A stretch of DNA of 64,000 nucleotides, from NCBI GenBank assembly GCA_959347315.1, contig OY365807.1, positions 37,473,645-37,537,644 of the forward strand. The letters are read 5' to 3'. This DNA comes from Bimastos eiseni. Lineage: Eukaryota; Annelida; Clitellata; Crassiclitellata; Lumbricidae. Below are positions 45,701 through 57,700 of the stretch, one piece after another; position 1 is the stretch's first letter, and each line of letters opens with the position of its first letter. The notes under the pieces were generated by a model. It did not search any database, was not told where the DNA came from, and was given only the letters and a program-made list of their open reading frames with translations. A program made the translations under genes and the position numbers.

Positions 45701-48700
45701 GTCAGTAGCACAAATTTACTGGTGTTTTGGCTAAGTTTTACATTCAGGCATTTAAATTTAAATACTCATATCCCGACTTAGGTTATTGGCATCTTCTCTG
45801 ATGTCAAATGTGCTTTTATTCATCAACCAAGTTCCCAAAAACGAAATTTTTTACATTCAGTGAATATTTTAAAGTTTCTTGAAACATATACGTGGAAGTT
45901 TTGGGTCTGAACACAAGAGTCGGCGAGACTCGATCTGTGTCCCTATCTATATATCGAGACATGACATCCTGGGTCGATTTTCCATAGTCAAATGCACATT
46001 CTGTAGTCAAATGTATTTATTCATCAGCCATGTTCAAAAGCTAAAACTATAGAATTCAATCAAATTTAATGTTGTAAGGTATTGTATATACAAATATCTA
46101 ATAAAATACGTTTGCCGCTGTGGGAATTTGGCATTGGAATTCGGCTGCGGCGAAGTTCAGACGTTTTAAGTGCCATTTTAATCATTGACAAGAAGTAATG
46201 TAATATAAGCTGAATTTTGGACAAAATTCTTTATTTTCTAAGCTTATTACCAGTTCCTACATGTTTGCTATACAAATGGCTACATTATGATGTACTTCCT
46301 GACATTTATTCTGTTCATTTACTTTTATAAATTATTCCTAATTTGGTAATTTACATTTAATTTTTACAAAACTTTTAATATATTTATAAATTTTTAGTTA
46401 AATGCATCAACTGATAAACATTTTCATTACAAATTATGATAAAGAAATATAATATGAACAAAATTATATGTTGCATGTGCATATTACTGACAATTTGAAG
46501 TGTTTTCATCTACATAAAGATATAATAGTAAATTGGTAAAAAAAACAACTTGGCCTCCGCTACTGCATCAGGAAGTAGTAGCCAGTGATGCTTAGCAATA
46601 GGAACATAGAGACTCTCTAACGCATTCTAGGGTTCATTAATATTATCAAACTCAATCTAAAAAGGAGGATCTTAGAAATTCTATTTTGATACATGTGAGA
46701 ATTTTATTGGCAGAGACAAGCATCAAGAATTTATTATTAGTTGCAAAGAGATGCTTGAGCTTGGCTGCATGATAAACTTTGATGTTTCATAAATGCCAAT
46801 TTAATCAGGTTCTCATGAGCATTCTGAATCACCCAAAGTACATGTAAAAATAGCTTAGTGTTATTTACTTGAAGGTCTGAGAGTTCTGGATGAGTCTCCG
46901 GACACTCTTTGATGATTTGGCGCAACAGCAGAGCATACTTGCCCATGCGCTGAACAGGTTTCAACAGATAGCTGCTTAGGTCCATCCGATCTTCCAATTC
47001 CCGCTGCTTTCTCTATAAAGAGACAATGTTACTGACAATGTAACAGGAAAAAAAGATTTCCAATCAAATAAGGACAAACCACATCACTGAAACTAAGCTG
47101 TTTCTCTGAATTTATCCTATGAAGAACCAAAGAAGTTCAAAGTTACAGTTACAACAGTATGTCCAAAGTAACAATGCCTAAATCTAACATCTGCATATCT
47201 AATACATTAATGTAGCATGAAACAATGTACAGCACTGAAACAAATACACCTTAAAATAAAAGCAAAAACAGGAACCTAAATCAGACCCAAACAAAATAAA
47301 AGCAAAAACAGAAACCTAAATCAGACCCAAACAAAAATAAAAGTAAAAACAGGAACCTAAATCAGACCCAAACAAAATAAAAGCAAAAACAGAAACCTAA
47401 ATCAGACCCAAACAAAAATAAAAGTAAAAACAGGAACCTAAATCAGACCCAAACAAAAATAAAAGCTAAAACAGGAACCTAAATCAGACCCAAACAAAAA
47501 TAAAAGCTAAAACAGGAACCTAAATCAGACCCAAACAAAAATAAAAGCTAAAACAGGAACCTAAATCAGACCCAAACAAAAATAAAAGCTAAAACAGGAA
47601 CCTAAATCAGACCCAAACAAAAATCAAAGCTAAAACAGGAACCTAAATCAGACCCAAACAAAAATCAAAGCTAAAACAGGAACCTGGTATAATGTCTGAC
47701 ATCATAATTATTTGGTGAAGTGTATTTGTGAACTGTTCTCTTGAGCAAAACGTTACCTTTAAGTATCTGGTTCCATATTCTGCCATCAGCATGTCGGCTT
47801 TTGGTTTGTTTTTGTTGTAGAGAGCATACAGTAAGAACTCAGACTCCTGCATGAACATAAATTTTTAAACTTCTACTTTATCACCAGAAATGCAAACTAT
47901 GGTAAATCTGCAATTCTGCATAAGCTACAGTTTAATGGTTCAAAAATCTGCTTCTCAGGTCCATAACACGGACAATAGCATATGGCAAGGACAATATACC
48001 TACATTTATATTGCTCACAGGACAAAGAATCCATTAAAACACTGTCTCACAGTTCACGACATTATAAAAGTTAGAACACCTGTTTGTTTCTATTCTTAAC
48101 CAAAATCAAACAGCATGCAGGTTCCTGATACAATATTATACATAGATTGTCATCTCAAGCCATAGAAACTTGCTCTTCATAAATATACCAACAATTAAGC
48201 ACAGGCATTGTTTTAGCAATAACATCAGCAGCCATGTGACATTTATTTAAGCAGTACGTGTAATGCTATCGACTTAATCTACCCATGGAAAGCATATGAA
48301 TTTGAACACTTTCTGGACAGCTTTCACAATTTAGGAAAGACATTTATAAAGCCATGAGTCATTAAGTATAGGCATTCACTTCAATTCTGTATAGGCTATT
48401 CCATATGTTTTAAATAGGGCAAAAGTATTTTGCATTTCAACATAGGGTGATTGAAAAAAAACCAAATCATGTAGCTCCAGATCTCATCAATTTGCGACTT
48501 TGTGCAAAAACATCTTAGATCATTCTTTCTAAGTTCTGAACCACCCACACATATCAATGCCCTCCCTCAAGACAAAAATTCAGTGTCAGCAACTTACATG
48601 TTCAAGGAAACAAGTACCCAGCAGAAATGGAGAATTCTGACACCGTTCCACCTTCTTCAGAAAGATCTGGCTGTGAAATTCGTAGATCTTCTCAATGTTT

Positions 48701-51700
48701 CCAAAGATCACATTTTTCTTGCCACGCAGCGGCTGAATGACATCATCGGAAAGCAGCTCCGGGATGTAATTGCTGATGATGTAGTCTAATGAGTTGATGT
48801 AATCACTTTCGGTCATCATTAATTCGCGAACAATTAACGAAAGAACCCTGATGAAAAGAGTGAAAGGATAAATCAATACAACAAGTTTTCCTATATTTCC
48901 ATCTTTCACTTATATGTCAACCTGTGTCCAGTCCACCATTGCAACTCTCACTCTCAGTCAGTGTACACAACAGAGTCAGACAAAATATGCATTACTGAAT
49001 AAACACTTTAAGTTTCCTGGCTTCAACAAATAGTCATTTGAATAAAATGAAACTAATTTACTTCAGATTAGAGTAACTAAGGCTAAAACATAATAAAATG
49101 ATTTTTATTTAGCAATCATCATTTGAATAGATTAAGACTTAGCTTACATGTGATAAGATCACATAAGAACATCACATGTAGAATCATACCACATGTCAGA
49201 TTGACACAAGAACAGATATAAGACATAAAAATCAAAGAATATGAAAATGGTTCAATTTTATATAAAATAAGAGCAGTCAAGCGAGACTAACCTGAGAGGG
49301 AAATGGGAATGAAGCATTAGAGACATCGTGATCTGGATATTGCATGTGAACATGGAAGGCCAGTATCCTCCCTCACGGCCTCATCTTTCCCCAAACATTT
49401 GCATTTATTTTATGGCGGTGTTCACTATGCACTGCAAGTAGCGCAAAAATCTGGAAATAACTGCCTTGAGCCTCCTACCTCACAATTCACATCCAGCCTA
49501 TCCATCATTTCACCATTACACAACTATAAATGCTCATTAAAAATTACATTACATCCACTAACATTTTCAGTTTTATCAAATCGTCACAGACGCACAGACC
49601 TGTTTCTGCGAACCTCGTCATCATTCATTCGAACATCCAGCATGGACTGGGTGTGCCCAGACAGAGCCAGACGATTCGTGTAGAACAGATGAGAATTTGA
49701 CGGAATCTGTGACCAGCCGTACTTGCGCTGCACAGCTCCTCCATCTTTGGAAAATGAGTCGTTTTCCACCCGTGAATTATTCTCATCCTGAAATCTTCTG
49801 ATAATTAAAGCACAGTAATTTAATTATTTCATGCAATACAATGTGTTGCTATGTTGTTATAAGATAACTGCTTAATTTTACTGCTATCGTTATTTAGATA
49901 GAAAAAAGATTAATTACAAATACTGGTAATTTAACTAGCTTACAAAATGAGTTAAAGATGATTTGAAGATAAAAACAGAAAGGAAAAAACGGTTTGGCTT
50001 TTGAATTAGTGTGCCAAAAATATACCTTTTTCACCGTAATGTAAAGACCACTGTTATATACAAAGCTTTCTCATATTGTACTATTCTATAGATTAACAAC
50101 AATATTGAAAAAAATCTGTTTAAACATCTGTACTACACCTATCAATTTGTGGTTGTGTTCAGTTTATTTCAGTGTATTTTTCACCTTCCTGCAGTGAAAC
50201 TTTTCTTGCTATGGTCACCAAGTAATACAAGTTCAACCTTTTGCACTGTCATTGCCCATCTCTGGCGCTATATAATTATGAGTTTGCCATCATTATTATT
50301 ACCAACTAGGAAAGCAATAAATGAGCATGACTCAAAATAAACTGGTAATAAGGAATTGAAGAAACAAGCTCACCCTGGCAAGCTTTCAGTGCTGTTAGCA
50401 TCCACAATGCTTGCATTTAATTCGTTTGAACTCTTCCGAAACAAACGTTTTCCCAGATTCAAGTCTCCATCAGTCAAATTGCTGATGACTTTTCTAATGC
50501 TTTTCCAACTTGGTTTCGTATTTCGTAAACGCGGGGTTGCAGAGGGTAAAGAAACCTGACGTTTACCCATTGGTCGGTCATGCAACGGATTCTGTAGGTT
50601 CCTAACAGAGGAAGACATGAGACCAGTCGGCGGCTTCTCACTCGTTCGGTCAGGAATTGTGCTTTGGTAATTCCATGGACGGATGTCGGTTGTTTGGGTG
50701 TCGGGGCTTGGATTATCAGAGTCTTTGAGCATGTACTCACTAACATCAAAAGGCTGGGAAGGTGTGTGTTCGTGTGATGCTTCTGGCGGACATACGATGT
50801 TATTCAGAGACAAACGATGAGGTACGACATCTGGCTGCAAATAATCAGACAAAGATTGTCTTTGAGGCTGTGAAACTAAATCCATCTGGCATGGTAAGAT
50901 CGGTGGAATAATGACATCCAAACTGCTGTCTTTCATTGAAGAAAGTTGGACACCTGCACATGGGACCAACGTGTCCAAACTGAGATTGGTAGGATATGAA
51001 CTGGAATAATCTACAGCATGGCTAGTAACTGTCTTTTCTGATAGGCCAGAACTAACAGGCATTTCAGAACATGATGAACTGTTGGCATTCGGAGAGCCAC
51101 TTGGTGAACTGATGGCCTTAGGCAAAGACACTACTTTGCTGTTTGATGAGTCAGACAGCACAGAGCAATGTCCAACAATAACTTCTCCACAGCACGGCAC
51201 TTGAACTGAAAAATCCGTGAGAGTCGTTGATATGCTCTCAGGATTCCCGTCTGGCTTTCTCACAGATTCGTCTGAAACCGAAACGGTTGAGGCACTGATG
51301 CTAGCGCGCGAATTTGTCCGTGATTTGATTTGATTTAGGACTTGAATCAAAGTCTCGTGTCTTTGCCTGATGAGTGTGTCTATCTCTAGGCAGTGACCTT
51401 TTGCCTTGAACCATTGTTCTGACAATTTCTCATTCTTTAGACCCAGGAGAAGGCTGTCCATCAGAATGAACTCTTCTGCTGGTAGTGATGGGTGTTCTAC
51501 CATAAAAGCCTCGAGAGTGGTCCTCGAGTGTTCCACTTCTGACAGATTCTTCTCTTTCTCAAGTTTCAGATCAACAACAAACTTCATCGTTTTCAGTGTC
51601 CAATCAAATGCCTAAAACCAAACCAAACATTCAAAACCATAAATGTTACCGCCCAAATTAATCCTTTAGAAATCATACACCCAGTAATAGATGTCACTCA

Positions 51701-54700
51701 CAAAAGTCTCTAAACATTAACTAATAATCAGGAATAATCAAAAAACTATAGTGTCAAACATTTAATAGCAAATTTGCGATAAATGCATAAAAGAAAATTA
51801 ATGTTTCTGGATAAAAAAAAGACATAGATTTTTAAGAAAACGTGAGCCTATTTAATTCTAAAAGAAAGCTTGAGCTAAAAGATAAATAAAAGAACATAAT
51901 ACTGCTGTCAAAGTCGACTTATTTCAACAGTATTTCATAATGTTAGGCAAAAATGGCCAGAAGCAAACACTACAACACTTTCAGCAAAGCAAATCACAAA
52001 TAAGGACTGGTGCTGCCTTCTCTAAGTACAGTATTTAATTAAGATTAAATATTCCCAATTACAGTCCGTCAAGCCATATCATTTCATTATTCAAGACAAA
52101 ACTGAAGACCTACTTATTCTCCCTAATCTATGACTAAGAATGCAAGTGCGCTTTTGTGCAAGACTTGTTTGGCAAAGCACGTTATAAATGCCTAATTGTA
52201 TCATATTGTATTGTAAGATTATGTTACGTAACTAAATATGAGGCAGTAGGTAATTACAACAATAATATTCATGCAAATGAGTTATTTCTGAACAAGTAAT
52301 GGCATACCATAAACTTTATCATAACTTATCTATTAACCTATAAAACTCTCCTTGAACTGTTAATTTATTCATGTATTCATAAGCTTTTCACCTGATCAAG
52401 GAAGTGGTAACATTGATGAGTATTATCTATAGTTTGCTTAATGGTCTCCATTCGAACGGTAAATGAAGTCATGCAGGACTTCAGCTCACGACATATCTCC
52501 TTCACACCCGTCAATTCATCGCAAATGCCAATATTTGTCAGCACAGCAGCCTCATCAATGATGTCACGACCCCTACCGACTATTTCCTAAGCAACAACAA
52601 ATGGAAAATTCTGTACTCATGTTTTCTGTAGTAAAAATTTAATAATTAGTACAACAAAGACTGCGAGACCAGTTCATCTTCTTCAGAAACATCTGATAAA
52701 CAGTAAGCTTAAGCAGAATCATAGCTTCTAATAAAAGCAGCACAGTTATTATTTAGATCACTTGCTTTATTTTCAGTCTGGTCAGTGTTGCTAACTATTC
52801 AAATGTTATAAAAGGTCATATAATGATAAGTGACCTAGACATATATTTATCCTGATAAGTTCCAGATGAAGGAACAAGAATTGGTTAAAAAAATAGTTTG
52901 ACCTCAGTTCTGCTATTGCCGACAGCAATGGATGGTCACATTTTGAATTCATTTTGAAAAAACCTAATATTCAGTCCCAAAAATACGACTACGAAAAACT
53001 CATCTTCACAGTTGTGGGTAATAAATCTTATTATAATCAAGAATTTACCATGAATTTCGCAAATGCACAGTCGAATTCGACTTTCTGCAGCTTGGTATTC
53101 CTCAGGTTGTCTCCTGGAGTTTGGTATTTTGTCAGCAGAGTCTCACCTTCAGTGCACAGTTGGTTGATTACCTGCAATCAACCAGTCAACCAATGAACCA
53201 CTTGCCAATGCAAAAATTATCAAAATTTAGTAGAAAACCCAGTGAACTTGTCTGATATGAACAAACAATTTCTTTTGTTAAAGAAAACAAAGAGAGAGAA
53301 ACTAAATAAAAGTCAAATTGACAGTCAGTGATGACCAAAGTGTAATCGGAAGACCACTTGCCCGACTTGCACGCTCCTCAAACTGCCTCAACTGAAGACA
53401 TCCATCTAACTTCTGCTGGCGCTCCTCAGCAAGTTCTTCCAGGCGAAGGACAGCATTCTGAACCTGAAGTAAGATTTCTCCGGCTGATTCGGATGATTCA
53501 CTACAACAACCAGAATCAATTCCACACCTTAAAGGCATTGTGTAATCACAGCACATTCATAGAAAAAAATGAGTTTCGAGCTCTGGTTCTCTGGCTGATC
53601 TCTCTCTTGGCTGCGATGTACATAATAGGTGGGTAGGCAAGTAGGTAGTGATGTATGCATACTCATGTACATGTGCAATTGTTAATGCATACTTACAAAT
53701 GCAATTAATGTCTGAATGTATGATTGGTTTCTTCAAAAAGCACTAAAAAAAGAAAAAAAATGGATGGATGTGATACATGAAAAAACTGAAATGAGCCTAG
53801 AGGAATTAAGGGACCAACTTCTGAAAGAAATAAATGGAGAGGATTGGTCATGGCGGTCGCTAGATTTCCAAGAAATGACAGCACAAGGTGACAAGGTGAT
53901 ACACTGCACTTACAACTTACGTGACAATGAACTTCCAAAGTCTGTCTTCAACATAATCACTCACCACAACTCTGTGCATCTTGAGAACTGCTCCTCAATC
54001 CGTGAGAGGTCTTCCAGAATGGACTCTCCGTTGCTACATAGCTTCTGCAGCAAATCATTCTCAAGTACTTTCTTGATTTTCTCTTCGTGTTGCATCAGTG
54101 CTAGTTCCGTTTCTCGTATGGACTTCGGTAGCTCGCTTGAACCAATCATCTCCTCAGTCACACCAACAAGGTAGCTGGCAGCTGCATAGCAGTCTCTCAC
54201 AAATGATTCCAGTCCCTGCAAATAACATAAAATGTGAAAAAATTTCCAAACTGACATCCCTTTGGCAATAGTAATGTATCTAGAAAGTTGACTGTGCACA
54301 TTTTACCTGATAGCACATAAAACTTACACACATTAATGCTGCAGTTATGACACATTTGATTATATGACACCTGTATACCAAGGACGTGGCCAATTCAATA
54401 GATGAGCATTCCTGGATCAGCAATATACAGTGCTCTTAGTTTTATTACAACTTGGACCAAGAAATACGAACCCAGGATCACTCTGTCAAGGATAAAAATC
54501 CGCTATTTTGGATCAATGTATCTGCAAGATGTTTTCAACGGACAGCATTAATTACTCTAATTGAAGCATCCTCCTCTTGTAGATTACGTTGTCATTCTTA
54601 TCAAATGCTAACTTAATCAGTCCATCAATGAGTGAATGACTGTCAAGAGATTTCTTAAAACACTTTATTTAAAATCCTTATGCATAATTATGAATGCAAG

Positions 54701-57700
54701 CATACATTCAAACATAAGTAAGTATACATGCACATAACAATGCATACATCCCCACCTACATAACAAATTACTTACCTACCTACTTACCAACTCACCTCCC
54801 TACCAACCTCCACTCTTTTACCCATCCATAAATGTAAAGTTTGTCACAGCCGTGGAAATACTCTCTGGAATCCCAGAGCAAAAGTAGGCAACAGTTACAC
54901 CAACCTGGCGATACTGAACCCAGTTCTGCTGGCTGAACACTATGGAACCACTTAGTTCTGTTGGAAGATTATCTTTTCCAAAGACTTTCACTGCCTCATC
55001 AACATTTTCCAGTGTTATAACCTGAACACAGAACAGCAGAATTGTGTGATCTCGAAAGATGAATAACACTCCATAGGAGCTAAATAAAGTAAACTAAACA
55101 TTGTTAAAGCATTAACATGAACATTCGTTTCTACGCTGCTATGACAAGAGCTTGTAACAAGAACTGATACAGTACTACATTGTACCAAAATGACCTTTCT
55201 ACAGATCAGAAAGACAGTTCGGACTCTTATGGTTTAGAATATGCATTGGAAATCTATCAACGTTTATTAATGTTTGGATGAAGAGAATCGCCTGAGACAG
55301 GATACAGTCTTCTTCTGTGCGGTCTCTTCTGTGCTCATCTCTTACACAAATGCACATGACAACGAAAACATCCATTTCACAAAGTTCCTCATTTTTAACC
55401 TTTGTAGGTCTTGATCAATTTATGCTACTGTTCACAAGGTGTGCAACCCATGGCAGTTCTGTTATCTCAGTTTCAATATTGTATCAGCAAAGGTTCAACT
55501 TTGACAATCTATAATTAGCTGTATGCTACGAGTACAGTACTGTACTGTATCACAGTGCATCATTGAGAGGGCTGAGGGATATTCGTGGAGAAGGTCATGA
55601 GCTTCGACCTCTGAATGACATTGGATGAAGACCAAATGCTTTCATCTCTACAGATAGAAATGATCAGAAGCAGGGCAATGAACATACTCTGAACTGGAGA
55701 GGCCACAGCCTTTGCTTGCTTTCAGTCCAGTGGACTTAGAAGACACAGTCAACCATATAAATTGTGTGGCATGGTGGCTGATCGGTTAGAGTGGTCGGCC
55801 CATAGCACCCAGTGTGCGCTGAGTGTGGGGGTACGACCCTCGTTCGAGGCATCAGTCACTGTGCGGGGACCTTGAGCAAGTCCTTTGCGCACAATTGCTC
55901 TGCAGTACAACTGCAATTGCGCCGTCGAGGCATGTGCACTTCTGAGCAAAAGATGTTTAAAGAAGGGCGATATAAAATTCAGAAATTTCAGAATAAATTG
56001 CGTTTCTCCTGTTAAATAAATATTGAATTGAATTAAATCAATGTGAACAGAAAAATCAAAAAACACCAAATTTAAGTCAACTAAAATATCGATTTACAGA
56101 CTATTATTTGGATGCAATTATTCTATTGTTTCAAGATTGATTTTGTATAAAAACTTTCAAATGTCCAATGTTTAGCCTCTTTTCATTGTAGGCCAAGGAA
56201 AGTCTAAATATGCTGGATGTTTTGCTCTGTATATGCCATGCATCATTTAAAAAAAGTTGAACAACATCTGGTCTTGAAATTTAGTCTTTCTATAAACCAA
56301 AGATAATAAACATCAATCTAGAATTTCTACCCTATGAATAAATAGAGCATTCCACTCAACAAGTCAGTAACTGAACACCATCAGACTCAAGGTATATTCA
56401 GCATATATGTAAACACCGCCTCTCATCTTTTTCCTTTCACACACACCATTTACCACCTGATTATACAAATGCCTTCAATAAAAACAAATATTTTGTCTAA
56501 CTCTAATTTGAAGCATTTATTTATAAAACAGTAGACATTCCACTGCAATGCAATTAAGAACCAAAAAGCGAAGATTAATAGCACCACTTTGTAAAGTCCA
56601 CATGGTTAAATTTACACACTTATTTTTTTTGCAAGCTTCATCAGCTGCTATGGAATAAAGAATTTATGTCAAACATCTGTGGTTGTGGTGTTCTCTTCTC
56701 ATTTATTATCCTCCTCACAATGAACATGTACCATTAAATACAAAACCACACATAAATGCTAAGAAGATACACAAGACTGAGAAAAGCCAGATAAAATCGA
56801 GCTTACCTTATTTAGTAAGTGCGAAGGCAGCCCTGTCAGTGGAGAAGTAAGATCACCTGAGAACACTGCCTGACCGGGCAAAACATACAAGCGGCTCAAG
56901 ATCTCTTGAACGTCAACCTGAAAGCAAACATGCTGTGCAGACGGCAATGAACAAACAACACGACTGACCTTTGCAAGGATTAATGCACCAAGGAATTTCC
57001 ATTTGGCACTGAAAAATGTGACCCTGCGGTTAGCAAAATAAATACCAGCTGCACTCAGGGTCCACTCATAACCTTTAGAAACCTCTCAAAAGTCCCTAAC
57101 ATTGATACAAAGTCAGTATTTCATCTATGCATCAATGGTTCAAATCTTTGTGTCAAGTGTGATGCTGAGAATATAAAACTCATCCATGTAACCCCCACGA
57201 AAGGTCATTCACACGTTCATACAATGTTGTTGTAACAAGGATAATAATCGGTATCATTCTTTCATTCATTACGAGAATTTTCATAGTGCTCAGAGTTGCT
57301 CCTAACTGCATCATGGCCATAAAAGCATCGTAAGATGATATAGGAATGCCTGAGAAGGGGTTCTACGATGTGAGCGGAGCGTCAAGAGGAGGTCACTCCA
57401 TATCAATGAACCAGCAACAGAGATGACATGGCTCTGCCTGATGGAGATCCATGCAAGCAAAACATAAAGAACTTGTTCAGTCAAGCAGAGGGAGTGCAAG
57501 CCCCGACGCCGAGAATGGAAGAGCCCGACTGAGGCAGCTTTCCTATACTCAATTTGCTTCTTAGGTGGAAGCCTGTGAATGAGTGTATTTTGGAGCAGCT
57601 TCTGAAGAACTTAGAAATATATTCAATTACGAGACATTCTATAACAAGGTCCACGGTTGGAACATGGTCGAGTGCTCATGTTGCAATGTCTATACTGTAG

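Noticed and set aside
47253..47685. A CRISPR array
   Set aside because: The repeats are directly contiguous with no spacers and lie in an animal intron.
53703..54174. Plus-strand frame of 152 codons as a gene
   Set aside because: Its second half is antisense to a well-supported RhoGEF exon and its first half is a LINE-like relic.
55769..55845. A tRNA gene
   Set aside because: Box A and B are present but the stems do not pair properly and the sequence continues into a SINE body that recurs at 61300-61495.
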